DNA from: Lachnospiraceae bacterium
GTDB lineage: Bacteria > Bacillota > Clostridia > Lachnospirales > Lachnospiraceae
Length of the DNA stretch: 36,600 nt
Direction of reading: 5' to 3'
Assembly: GCA_015057375.1 (NCBI GenBank)
Contig: SVEM01000018.1
Coordinates: 1-36,600, forward strand
The translations under genes and the position numbers were made by a program. Positions 16,982-25,938 of this stretch are shown here, piece after piece (the stretch's first letter is position 1; each line of letters begins with the position of its first letter). The notes below the pieces were generated by a model. That model was not told the origin of the DNA. It searched no databases and saw only the letters and a program-made list of their open reading frames with translations.

Positions 16982-19393
16982 TTATTTCATAACGATGTTT
17001 ACTATTCTTCCGGGAACGTATATTTCTTTTATGACATTTCCGGTAAGCTTATCAGCTATAGCCTCTTTAGCTGCTTCTATTACTGCATCCTTTGGATCAT
17101 CTTTTCCGACATTTACGGTTCCCTTTGTTTTACCGTTTATCTGAACAGCAAGCTCAACTACATTTTCAACAAGCATTGCCTCGTCGTACTCAGGCCATGT
17201 CTCATCAAATATGCTTCCGCTGTGTCCGTACTGCTCCCAGATTTCAGATGCAACATGCGGAACAAATGGTGCAAGAAGAATTGTTGCTGTCTCTATAAGC
17301 TTAGTATCCACTCCACCGCATCTTGATGCAATGTCATACATCTTATTGTTATATTCCATAAATCCGCTGACAACGGTATTAAGGCTGAACGCTTCAAGTC
17401 TTGATGTTATATCTTTTATGAGTCTGTGACGGAGCTTGATTGTCTCTTCTGTCTCAGGAATACCCTTGTCTTTATTATCCATGGCAAGTTTCCAGAAACG
17501 GTTAATAAATCTGTATACACCGTCAATTCCTCTGTCATCCCACTCAGAATCAAGCTCAGGCGGTCCTACAAAAAGTTCATAAAGACGAAGTGAATCGCAA
17601 CCGTAATCATTAACAAGCTCATCAGGTGATACAACATTTCCCTTTGACTTACTCATCTTAGCACCGTTCTTTCCAATCATTCCCTGATTGAACAGTTTAG
17701 TAAACGGCTCCTTGAAGTCTACTACTCCGATATCATATAAGAACTTGGTATAGAAACGTGAATAAAGCAAATGAAGTACCGCGTGCTCAACACCGCCTAT
17801 ATACATGTCTACAGGAAGAAGCTTATTTGCAACTTCTTTTGATACAAGCTCTTTATCATTTTTGCTGTCAACATAACGGAGGAAATACCATGATGAACCT
17901 GCCCACTGTGGCATAGTATTAGTCTCTCTCTTTGCAGGAGCTCCACAGCAAGGACATGTTGTATTAACCCACTCTTCAATGTCTGCAAGCGGTGATTCAC
18001 CGGTTCCTGTAGGCTGATAGCTCTCAACCTCCGGAAGAAGAAGCGGAAGTTCCTCTTCAGGCACAGGCACTGCACCACATTTTGGACAATGTACAATCGG
18101 AATAGGCTCTCCCCAGTAACGCTGTCTTGAGAATACCCAGTCACGAAGCTTGTAATTAACAGTCTTCTTTCCAAAGCCCATCTTCTCTATCATAAGAGGT
18201 GCTTCTTTCTTAAGAACTGCTGACTCAAGTCCGTTCCATTCGCCTGAGTTAATCATAACACCTGAAGCCTCTGTATATGCCTCAGTCATATTTTCTATTT
18301 CTTTACCGTCTTTTGATATTACCTGAATAATAGGTATATTAAACTTAGTTGCAAACTCAAAGTCTCTGTCATCATGAGCAGGTACGCACATGATAGCTCC
18401 TGTACCGTAATCTGCAAGTACATAATCTGAAAGCCAGATCGGAATTCTCTCATTATTAAGAGGATTTATAGCATAGCTTCCTGTAAATACACCTGTCTTT
18501 TCTTTATCCTGAAGTCTGTCGACTGATGACTTCATGGAAGCTGTATAAATATACTTCTCTATCTCTTCTTTCTTATCTTCTGTTGCAAGTTTTACTGCAA
18601 GTTCATGCTCAGGTGCAAGCACCATAAAAGTAGCTCCATAAAGAGTATCAGGTCTTGTAGTATAAACGGTAATCTTCTCATCCATTCCGTCTACTGCAAA
18701 ATCAACCTCTGCACCATAACTTCTTCCGATCCAGTCTGTCTGCATCTTCTTAACCTTCTCAGGCCAGTCAAGCAAATCAAGATCTTCTAAAAGCCTGTCT
18801 GCATACTTAGTTATACGAAGCATCCACTGCTTAAGATTTTTCTTTGTAACCTGCTCGCCGCAACGCTCACAGCATCCGTTAACAACTTCTTCATTTGCAA
18901 GACCTGTCTTACATGAAGGACACCAGTTAATAGGCATCTCTTTCTCATATGCAAGACCGGCTTTGAACATTTTTACAAATATCCACTGTGTCCATTTATA
19001 AAATTCAGGATCTGTAGTGTTTACTTCCATATTCCAGTCATAAATTGCTGATATTTCGTTAATCTGTCTCTTGATATTGCTTACATTTTCTGCAGTTGAA
19101 ATTTTAGGATGTACACCCATCTTAATAGCATAATTCTCTGCAGGAAGACCAAACGCATCCCATCCCATCGGGTGAATGAGATAATAGCCCTTAAGCATCT
19201 TATATCTGCTCCATACATCTGATATAACATAACCTCTCCAGTGTCCTACATGAAGTCCGCTTCCTGAAGGATATGGAAACATATCAAGACAGTAATACTT
19301 TGGTTTCTTACCGTCATTTACATTAACCGGATTCTTCTCCCAGTTACTGCGCCATTTCTGTTCAATCTCCTTATGATTGTAGGATATTGCCAT
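16982..19393 (-). CDS. leuS: Leucyl-tRNA synthetase
   Basis: 803 aa, normal bacterial length. Class I hallmarks are HVGH at about 48-51 (YPSGSGLHVGHWRGY) and KMSKSKGN in the C-terminal half. The CP1 editing domain carries TTRPDTLYGATFMVLAPEH and the Asp of GTGAIMCVPAHDDRD. A zinc-knuckle-like CPSCKTGLANEEVVNGCCERC and a second CPCCGAP pair are visible. It charges tRNA-Leu in the cytoplasm. The ATG at 19393 follows GGAGGAAAAAGCA; the ATG at 19408 overlaps that site and is rejected. Only 24 bases separate it from the L,D-transpeptidase gene, so it is transcribed from that gene's promoter. No T-box leader is visible. Confidence 0.96.
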   Translation of the reverse strand: MAISYNHKEIEQKWRSNWEKNPVNVNDGKKPKYYCLDMFPYPSGSGLHVGHWRGYVISDVWSRYKMLKGYYLIHPMGWDAFGLPAENYAIKMGVHPKISTAENVSNIKRQINEISAIYDWNMEVNTTDPEFYKWTQWIFVKMFKAGLAYEKEMPINWCPSCKTGLANEEVVNGCCERCGEQVTKKNLKQWMLRITKYADRLLEDLDLLDWPEKVKKMQTDWIGRSYGAEVDFAVDGMDEKITVYTTRPDTLYGATFMVLAPEHELAVKLATEDKKEEIEKYIYTASMKSSVDRLQDKEKTGVFTGSYAINPLNNERIPIWLSDYVLADYGTGAIMCVPAHDDRDFEFATKFNIPIIQVISKDGKEIENMTEAYTEASGVMINSGEWNGLESAVLKKEAPLMIEKMGFGKKTVNYKLRDWVFSRQRYWGEPIPIVHCPKCGAVPVPEEELPLLLPEVESYQPTGTGESPLADIEEWVNTTCPCCGAPAKRETNTMPQWAGSSWYFLRYVDSKNDKELVSKEVANKLLPVDMYIGGVEHAVLHLLYSRFYTKFLYDIGVVDFKEPFTKLFNQGMIGKNGAKMSKSKGNVVSPDELVNDYGCDSLRLYELFVGPPELDSEWDDRGIDGVYRFINRFWKLAMDNKDKGIPETEETIKLRHRLIKDITSRLEAFSLNTVVSGFMEYNNKMYDIASRCGGVDTKLIETATILLAPFVPHVASEIWEQYGHSGSIFDETWPEYDEAMLVENVVELAVQINGKTKGTVNVGKDDPKDAVIEAAKEAIADKLTGNVIKEIYVPGRIVNIVMK

Positions 19394-19417
19394 TGCTTTT
19401 TCCTCCATAAAATATAT

Positions 19418-20872
19418 TTATTGTATTGTAAGAGCTGATGGTGACACATCACTCTGCACTGCATTAACCGTAATAGGAACCTGTGCTGTAAGTACTGCAT
19501 TATCTTTTGCCGCACCCTGTACCGAAACAGTGATAGTTACTGTTCCAGGTCCCACTGCACTTACATTACCACTTGCATCTACCGTTGCTACTGCCGGATC
19601 AGATGATGTGTAAGTATATATCATGTTATCACTTGCACCTGTTGCATCTGCAGGAGAAAGTGCCGTTCCGATTTTTATCGTTCCGCCCACATTTATCGTC
19701 TGCATCACAGCCGGAACTACAAGTCCTGTTGCATACTTCTTAACCTTGATAGTACATCTCTCAGCAACCCCCGATCCGTCTGTGCTGGATGCAGTGATTA
19801 CTGCCGTTCCCGGTGCTACCGCTTTAATAATCCCCTTCTCAGTAACTGTTACAACCGAAGGATTTGATGATGTAAACATAATTTTCTTAACTGATGCATT
19901 CTTAGGGACAGGATTCTTAATATCAAGATTTCTCTTTCTTTCGTACGAGTCTCCTCCCAGATAAAGCACAGTATTCGTATAATTTAGCGTAAATGATTGG
20001 AGCATTATCTTGTTATGTACTCTGTACTTAACTTTAAGAGATGCCTTGCGTCCTATCTCATCTACAAGTTTAAATTTCACCCTGTAAAGCCCGGTTTTTT
20101 TTGTATCAATTTCCTTGACCTTCTTATATGGCAATCCTGCCATTTTATATTCGATAGTATAAGTCACATTTTTTGATGCGTCAAACCCGGTTGTATTTTT
20201 TGCCACAATAGACTTAAGTATCTTAAACTTCGAATTGAATAATATGTCCTTTGCACCTTTAACCAGTTTTATTGATGGTTTTTTCTTATTATACGGATTA
20301 TCAGGATTGGTCTCATCCGTCGGATCCCATCCGGTCCATCCTGAAAGCTTTATTCCGGCAGGTTTTCCGAGCGGTCCCGGTTTTTTGCCGTTATATATCT
20401 CGACCGGTGTTCCGAACCGACAATTATCATATATCCACTTTGAATCACGCACGCACAATCTTACACATCCATGCGATGCTACCGTACCCAGCTTATTGTA
20501 CTGTGCATTGGAAAGCGTATTCGGTTTTCCCATCTGATAATACCACACAGAATGAAATAGAATATGTCCTGTAATCCTCGAGCAGTACTGTCCGTAAACA
20601 GGTCCGTCAAGCTCATGCCATCTTATCTTGTCTTTTATAGAAAAATTACCTAACGGTGTAGCATGACCAACTGAGCATACCATAGCCTTGTACGGCTCGT
20701 ATTTGCCCTTCTCATTCAGCTTGTATATCGTAACGCAGTTCTGCTGTTTATTAATCCTTATCTTATACGTATGTGCAGCATCCGCATATGCCGGTTTTAT
20801 CATAGCTGTTAAACACAAGATAAATGTAACCGCAGCCATGCATGTAATTAGCTTCTTTATTATGCCGTTCAC
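19418..20872 (-). CDS. Secreted L,D-transpeptidase (YkuD) with C-terminal Ig-like repeats
   Basis: 484 aa. A signal peptide or anchor (MNGIIKKLITCMAAVTFILCLTAM...AYA) precedes a YkuD domain at about 35-165 with catalytic His107 (ILFHSVWYY) and Cys136 in SHGCVRLCVRD. These enzymes make 3-3 or related crosslinks in peptidoglycan, or attach proteins to it. The second half (about 190-484) holds Ig-like modules of the BIG2 type (SSNPSVVTVTEKGIIKAVAPGTAVITA and SSDPAVATVDASGNVSAVGPGTVTITV). These probably bind or span the wall. The start is taken as GTG 20872: AAAGGTGAG lies 8 bases upstream; TTG 20878 is too close to it. It is first in an operon with leuS, an unusual pairing. Confidence 0.88.
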   Translation of the reverse strand: MNGIIKKLITCMAAVTFILCLTAMIKPAYADAAHTYKIRINKQQNCVTIYKLNEKGKYEPYKAMVCSVGHATPLGNFSIKDKIRWHELDGPVYGQYCSRITGHILFHSVWYYQMGKPNTLSNAQYNKLGTVASHGCVRLCVRDSKWIYDNCRFGTPVEIYNGKKPGPLGKPAGIKLSGWTGWDPTDETNPDNPYNKKKPSIKLVKGAKDILFNSKFKILKSIVAKNTTGFDASKNVTYTIEYKMAGLPYKKVKEIDTKKTGLYRVKFKLVDEIGRKASLKVKYRVHNKIMLQSFTLNYTNTVLYLGGDSYERKRNLDIKNPVPKNASVKKIMFTSSNPSVVTVTEKGIIKAVAPGTAVITASSTDGSGVAERCTIKVKKYATGLVVPAVMQTINVGGTIKIGTALSPADATGASDNMIYTYTSSDPAVATVDASGNVSAVGPGTVTITVSVQGAAKDNAVLTAQVPITVNAVQSDVSPSALTIQ

Positions 20873-20907
20873 AATCAAACCTCACCTTTCTAAAACCTTG
20901 AATTTTA

Positions 20908-20936
20908 ATAATATCAATGAGCGGGGTGTGTGTCAA
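20908..20936 (-). promoter_or_regulatory. Promoter of the ldt-leuS operon
   Basis: Minus-strand TTGACA (20931-20936) and TATTAT (20908-20913) are exactly 17 bases apart, about 35 bases before the GTG start. This is a near-consensus housekeeping promoter in the divergent gap with the Ca2+-ATPase gene. Confidence 0.8.
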
Positions 20937-21003
20937 GTCCACGTTGTTTTTTATTCTATTACCTCTTTATTTTACATACATATATCATGTAAGGAGGTTA
21001 CAC

Positions 21004-23565
21004 ATGCACAGCAAGAGTATAAATGACATAATCAAATCATTTTCATCATCCGAAAAAACAGGACTTACACAAAAGCAGGCGGAAGAAAACCAAAATCGTT
21101 ACGGCTTAAACGAGCTTCCCGTACAAAAACCCCCGGGTATCCTGCACAGGTTTTTTTCTCAATTTAACGACTTTATGATATATACACTGCTATGTGCCGC
21201 ACTGGTATCATTTGCCGTGTCATATTTGCAGGGCGAACCTGATTATATAGAACCTGCAATTATTCTTCTTATAGTAATTATAAATGCAATTATAGGCACA
21301 TATCAGGAAATGCGTGCCGAACATTCCATAGCTGCACTGAAAAAAATGACTGCTCAAACCGCGGTTGTTTTACGCGACGGAACCTATATAACCATGCCTG
21401 CAAGCAACCTCGTACCGGGCGACATTATAAAACTTGATACAGGCTGCCTTATCCCTGCCGATGCCAGATTAATTTCATCAACAGGATTAATGTCTGACGA
21501 GTCATCACTTACCGGCGAATCAGAACCTGTACACAAATTCGATTCAGTCCTACCTGCCGACACCCCTGTATCTGACCGCACCAATATGGTATTTTCCGGT
21601 TGTACGGTCTGCTACGGACACGGAACCGCAATCGTATGTTTTACCGGAAGCAACACCGAAATAGGCAACGTTGCCGGACTTCTCATAGAAGAAAAGGCTC
21701 CTGACACACCTCTGCAGATAAGGCTTCAACATACAGGGAAATTTCTCAGTATAACCGCACTTTTCATATGTGTTGTTATATTTATCATAGGCATCTTTAT
21801 GAATCATCCTATATCAGATATGTTTATGACCTCAGTAAGTCTTGCTGTTGCCGCCATACCTGAGGGACTTCCTGCAATAGTTACTATAATGTTATCTTTA
21901 GGCGTTACCAAAATGGCCGAAAATAAAGCCATTATCAGACATCTTCCTGCGGTTGAAACACTTGGAAGCACAACAATTATATGCTCGGACAAAACAGGTA
22001 CTCTCACTCAAAACAAAATGAAGGTCACAAAAATATGCGACGCCCACGGCGAAGTATTTATCCATTCAGAGAAATATAAAAAGATAATTTCTATGTGTGT
22101 TCTATGCAACAATTCAACATACAAAAACGGGCAGCTTACCGGTGAACCTACCGAAAATGCCCTCCTTATGGCCGGAATAGATACAGGTATAAATCCTGAT
22201 TCACTAAATACTACTGTTAAACGCATCGATGAAATTCCATTTGATTCAAAAAGAAAACTTATGACAACAATACATTCTTACGATAATCGTACCATTTCCA
22301 TAACTAAAGGTGCACCCGAAATGCTTCTTCCGTTATGCAAAGAAAGTGACGCGTCAAAAAACAAGCTTCTAAAAACAAGTGTAGCCTACGCCGCTGAGGG
22401 CCTTAGGGTTCTCGCCGTTGCATTTCGTGATGATTTGGCAAATAAATACGAAAAAAACATTGAATCCGACCTCAAATTTGCAGGGTTTATATGTCTTATT
22501 GATCCTCCCCGACCGGAGGTTAAGGAGGCAGTTAAGACATGTATATCTGCCGGAATAAAACCTGTAATGATAACAGGTGACCACGCAGCCACAGCATTTA
22601 AGATAGCATCCGAACTAGGTATTGCAGCTGGTAAAAATGAAGTTATAACCGGACGTGAACTTGAGACCATTTCAGACAATAAACTTGACTCCGCAGTAGA
22701 AAATATCAGCGTGTTTGCACGTGTAACACCTGAGCACAAACTACGTGTAGTCAACTCATTAAAAAGACTCGGACATATAACGGCAATGACCGGAGACGGC
22801 GTAAATGACGCACCTGCCCTTAAGGCCGCAAATATCGGCTGTGCAATGGGAATCACCGGAACAGACGTATCAAAAAATGCTGCGGATATGATTCTCGAAG
22901 ACGATAATTTTGCAACCATAACCGTTGCCGTTAAAGAAGGCCGTCACATATATGACAATATTAAAAAGTCAATTCATTTTCTTATTTCCTGTAACATCGG
23001 AGAAATAATAACAATATTTTTTTCAATCCTGTTCGGTCTTGCAGCACCGCTTACAGCCGTGCAGCTTTTATGGATTAACCTTATAACAGATTCGTTTCCT
23101 GCACTTGCGCTCGGTTCTGAACCTGCCGATAAAAATATAATGAAACGTCCCCCTGTAAACCCTTCGGAAGGTATTTTCTCAGGAGGACTTGGATTCAAAA
23201 TTGCAATTGAAGGTGCATTTATCGGAAGCCTTGCACTTACAGCATATGCACTCGGACACCATATCAGCCATGAATGCGCGGGCACAATGTGTTTTGCCGT
23301 ACTGGGACTTGCACAATTGTTTCATTCCTTTAATTCAAGAAGTAATGATTCGCTGTTTCAAATCGGGTTGTTTTCAAACAAAAAACTTATTGCATCATTT
23401 ATGTTCTGCACCCTGCTGTCAGTTATAACAATATGCATACCGGCATTAAATATTATATTCGGCACTGTTCCTCTTGCAACAAAAGAGTGGTTAATAGTAA
23501 TACTTCTTTCTATTCTGCCGATACCTATTGTTGAAATACAGAAGGTTATTACAAAATCATCGTAA
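21004..23565 (+). CDS. P-type Ca2+-transporting ATPase (P2A, PMR1/SERCA-like)
   Basis: 853 aa membrane pump. Present are the actuator loop SLTGESEPV, the transmembrane motif AAIPEGLPAIVTIML (PEGLP, metal site), the phosphorylated Asp329 in CSDKTGTLT, KGAPEMLLPLC in the nucleotide domain, MITGDHAATA and TGDGVNDAPALK, and a C-terminal set of membrane helices with LLWINLITDSFPALALG. This combination is that of bacterial Ca2+ (possibly Mn2+) exporters. AAGGAGG lies 6 bases before the ATG at 21004; the frame is open further upstream (from 20917) but without a ribosome site. It is the only intact housekeeping-type gene on the plus strand in this part of the window. Its last 17 bases overlap the end of tex. 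Confidence 0.93.
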   Translation: MHSKSINDIIKSFSSSEKTGLTQKQAEENQNRYGLNELPVQKPPGILHRFFSQFNDFMIYTLLCAALVSFAVSYLQGEPDYIEPAIILLIVIINAIIGTYQEMRAEHSIAALKKMTAQTAVVLRDGTYITMPASNLVPGDIIKLDTGCLIPADARLISSTGLMSDESSLTGESEPVHKFDSVLPADTPVSDRTNMVFSGCTVCYGHGTAIVCFTGSNTEIGNVAGLLIEEKAPDTPLQIRLQHTGKFLSITALFICVVIFIIGIFMNHPISDMFMTSVSLAVAAIPEGLPAIVTIMLSLGVTKMAENKAIIRHLPAVETLGSTTIICSDKTGTLTQNKMKVTKICDAHGEVFIHSEKYKKIISMCVLCNNSTYKNGQLTGEPTENALLMAGIDTGINPDSLNTTVKRIDEIPFDSKRKLMTTIHSYDNRTISITKGAPEMLLPLCKESDASKNKLLKTSVAYAAEGLRVLAVAFRDDLANKYEKNIESDLKFAGFICLIDPPRPEVKEAVKTCISAGIKPVMITGDHAATAFKIASELGIAAGKNEVITGRELETISDNKLDSAVENISVFARVTPEHKLRVVNSLKRLGHITAMTGDGVNDAPALKAANIGCAMGITGTDVSKNAADMILEDDNFATITVAVKEGRHIYDNIKKSIHFLISCNIGEIITIFFSILFGLAAPLTAVQLLWINLITDSFPALALGSEPADKNIMKRPPVNPSEGIFSGGLGFKIAIEGAFIGSLALTAYALGHHISHECAGTMCFAVLGLAQLFHSFNSRSNDSLFQIGLFSNKKLIASFMFCTLLSVITICIPALNIIFGTVPLATKEWLIVILLSILPIPIVEIQKVITKSS

Positions 23566-25678
23566 GCTGTATTCTTTTCTTTGCGACATCTACGGAGAGC
23601 ACTTTTACCTCCACGATGTCGCCTACGCTTACTATTTCAAGCGGATGCTTCACAAACTTTTTATCCGTAAGCTGTGATATGTGCACAAGTCCGTCCTGGT
23701 GTACTCCAATGTCGACAAATGCACCAAAATCTATTACGTTACGGACGGTTCCGGTAAGAAGCATCCCTTCTTTAAGGTCCGTCATATCAAGCACATCTGT
23801 CTTAAGGATAGGTTTCGGCATGTCAGCACGCGGGTCGCGTCCCGGTTTTTCTATTTCATTTAAAATGTCCTGAAGTGTTTCTTTTCCTATACCTATATCC
23901 GCGGCGAGTTTGTCGGTATCCTTTATCTGTTTTTTTATTCCCTGTATGCCGCCCTTAATGTCTTTTGCATCATAATCCGCAAATGCGATTATCTTTAAAG
24001 CCGCATCATAAGATTCAGGATGCACTGCCGTTGCATCAAGCGGATTTGTTCCGTCGTTTATTCTGAGGAAGCCTGCACACTGCTCATATGCTTTGTTGCC
24101 AAGCTTTGCTACTTTAAGAAGCTCTTTTCTGTTCTTGAATCTTCCGTTTGCTTCACGGTAAGCAATGATGTTTGAAGCTATAGTTTTATTTATTCCTGCC
24201 ACGTATGACAAAAGCGAAGCTGATGCCGTGTTAAGGTCAACGCCTACTTTATTTACACAATCTTCTACCACTCCGAGAAGCGCATCATTCAGTTTCTTCG
24301 GATTCATGTCATGCTGATACTGTCCCACTCCGATTGATTTAGGGTCAATCTTAACAAGTTCCGCAAGAGGATCCTGAAGCCTTCTTGCTATAGATGCCGA
24401 ACTTCTCTGCCCAACATCAAACTGAGGAAATTCCTCTGTCGCAAGCTTACTTGCCGAATATACAGATGCACCGGCTTCATTTACAATAACATATGACACC
24501 TGCGGACAGTCTTTTATAATGTCTGCTATAATTTTTTCCGATTCACGGGATGCGGTTCCGTTTCCGAGAGAAATAATTGTTATTCCGTACTTTTCTATAA
24601 GTTTCTTTACAACTATCTCCGTTTCACGCACTTTGTTCTGCGGCATGGTAGGATATACAACCGTCGTGTCAAGAACCTTTCCTGTTTCATCCACTACGCA
24701 AAGCTTACAACCTGTACGGAATGCAGGGTCCCAGCCAAGCACAACATGTCCTGATATCGGTGCCTGCATAAGAAGCTGTGCCAGATTTTTTCCAAATACT
24801 TCTATTGCATTTTCTTCTGCCGCATCTGTCAGTTCATTTCTTATTTCACGCTCTATCGATGGCGCAATAAGACGTGTGTAACTGTCTTTTATCGTTTCTT
24901 TAAGCACCGGCGTTGTATATGGATTGTCATTTGCTATAACACATTTCTCTATGTATCGCAAAATATCTTCTTCCGGAGCCTGAATCTTAACTGTTATAAA
25001 CTTCTCTTTCTCACCACGGTTAAGCGCAAGTGTTTTATATCCTGCAACTGTTCTTACAGTTTCGGAATATTCATAATAATTTTCATACACACTTTTTTCT
25101 TCAGCATCTTTTGCCTTTGATGTTATTATTCCTTCTTTTCTTGTTATATTTCTGATGAATTTTCTAAGTTCTGCGTCATCAGATATATCTTCTGCGATAA
25201 TATCGCACGCACCTGCAATGGCTTCTTCTATACTTATCTCATCATTTGCATACTCTTCTGCTGACTTTTCAAGCGGCTCCTCTGTCATCTGAAGTCTTAT
25301 TATATCCGCAAGACCGGAAAGACCCTTTTCTTTGGCGATACTTGCCCTTGTTCTTCTTTTCGGTCTGTACGGTCTGTATATGTCATCTACCGCAACCTGA
25401 GTTGTAGCCTCCATTATGCTTTTCTTAAGATCCTCCGTCATGAGACCAAGCTCTTCAATATGTGCAATAACCTGTTCTTTCTTCTCCATAAGGTTACGCA
25501 GGTATGTCAACCTGTCATTTATATCTCTAAGCACGGCATCATCTAATGAGCCGTGTTTTTCCTTACGGTATCTCGCAATAAAAGGAATGGTATTTCCCGA
25601 ATCAATAAGCTCAATAACTGCTTCTGTCTGCCATAACGCTATGTTAAGTTCATTTGAAATTTGCTTTGCTATTTCCAT
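23549..25678 (-). CDS. tex: Tex-family S1 RNA-binding transcription accessory protein
   Basis: 709 aa. The N-terminal helical region (TIPFIARYRKEKHGSLDD, then DDIYRPYRPKRRTRASIAKEKGL) is the Tex signature. It is followed by a YqgF-like RNase H fold (HVVLGWDPAFRTGCKLCVVDE, IISLGNGTASRESE), the helix-hairpin-helix pair (QYQHDMN, LNTASASLLSYVAGI) and a C-terminal S1 domain (GTVRNVIDFGAFVDIGVHQDGLVHISQL). Tex binds nucleic acids and affects transcription; its exact role is unsettled. GGGAGGG before the ATG at 25678 sets the start, rejecting the longer frame. An extended -10 lies about 30 bases upstream. Confidence 0.95.
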   Translation of the reverse strand: MEIAKQISNELNIALWQTEAVIELIDSGNTIPFIARYRKEKHGSLDDAVLRDINDRLTYLRNLMEKKEQVIAHIEELGLMTEDLKKSIMEATTQVAVDDIYRPYRPKRRTRASIAKEKGLSGLADIIRLQMTEEPLEKSAEEYANDEISIEEAIAGACDIIAEDISDDAELRKFIRNITRKEGIITSKAKDAEEKSVYENYYEYSETVRTVAGYKTLALNRGEKEKFITVKIQAPEEDILRYIEKCVIANDNPYTTPVLKETIKDSYTRLIAPSIEREIRNELTDAAEENAIEVFGKNLAQLLMQAPISGHVVLGWDPAFRTGCKLCVVDETGKVLDTTVVYPTMPQNKVRETEIVVKKLIEKYGITIISLGNGTASRESEKIIADIIKDCPQVSYVIVNEAGASVYSASKLATEEFPQFDVGQRSSASIARRLQDPLAELVKIDPKSIGVGQYQHDMNPKKLNDALLGVVEDCVNKVGVDLNTASASLLSYVAGINKTIASNIIAYREANGRFKNRKELLKVAKLGNKAYEQCAGFLRINDGTNPLDATAVHPESYDAALKIIAFADYDAKDIKGGIQGIKKQIKDTDKLAADIGIGKETLQDILNEIEKPGRDPRADMPKPILKTDVLDMTDLKEGMLLTGTVRNVIDFGAFVDIGVHQDGLVHISQLTDKKFVKHPLEIVSVGDIVEVKVLSVDVAKKRIQLTMIL

Positions 25679-25707
25679 AATATTTCCCTCCCGGATATTC
25701 TTTATAA

Positions 25708-25716
25708 AGTATAACA
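25708..25716 (-). promoter_or_regulatory. Extended -10 promoter for tex
   Basis: Minus-strand TGTTATACT (TGn plus TATACT) lies about 30 bases before the tex start codon. No good -35 is seen at 17 bases, as is common for extended -10 promoters. Confidence 0.45.
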
Positions 25717-25771
25717 CGAAATGTCCTCATATGCATTGACATATTATCTCGAAAAATGATAACTTAAATTT

Positions 25772-25889
25772 ATCGCATTCAAAGGAAAAGGAAGCGACTG
25801 CGAAGCAGGCGTTTACTTTTCCTGACGCGATACCGACAAAATCACAAGTGCGAAGTACGACAGACGCAAAGCGGCTGGATTTTGTCGGT
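25772..25889. repeat. Tandem pair of long imperfect hairpins sharing a TGCGAAG core (unknown element)
   Basis: Hairpin 1 (25772-25831): outer ATCGC/GCGAT, then AGGAAAAG (25783-25790) with CTTTTCCT (25816-25823), AAGCG/CGTTT, and an apical CTGC-GAA-GCAG (25798-25808). Hairpin 2 (25832-25889): perfect 12-bp arms ACCGACAAAATC and GATTTTGTCGGT around GTGC-GAA-GTAC (25848-25858) and CGC-AAA-GCG (25865-25873). The two TGCGAAG cores are 50 bases apart. There is no U-run after either hairpin and no open frame of note. It sits between the divergent tex and GH3 promoters. The structure is seen; function is unknown, with a REP/MITE-like repeat or structured RNA the likely options. Confidence 0.65.
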
Positions 25890-25895
25890 GAATAG

Positions 25896-25901
25896 TATAA
25901 T
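25896..25901 (+). promoter_or_regulatory. -10 box of the GH3 gene
   Basis: A perfect TATAAT lies 37 bases before the GH3 start codon. The matching -35 position falls in the right arm of hairpin 2 and is a poor match (about GGCTGG), so an activator or the adjacent structure may matter. Confidence 0.45.
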
Positions 25902-25938
25902 AAAATGGATTTTATGATATATATTCATGGAGGGGTTT

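Noticed and set aside
20873-21003. Riboswitch (for example a Mn2+-sensing yybP-ykoY type) ahead of the P-type ATPase
   Set aside because: The divergent gap is 131 bases, shared with the ldt promoter, and shows no matching conserved stems.
22386-22919. 177-aa minus-strand frame inside the Ca2+-ATPase gene
   Set aside because: Antisense to the conserved TGDGVNDAP region; no start signals.
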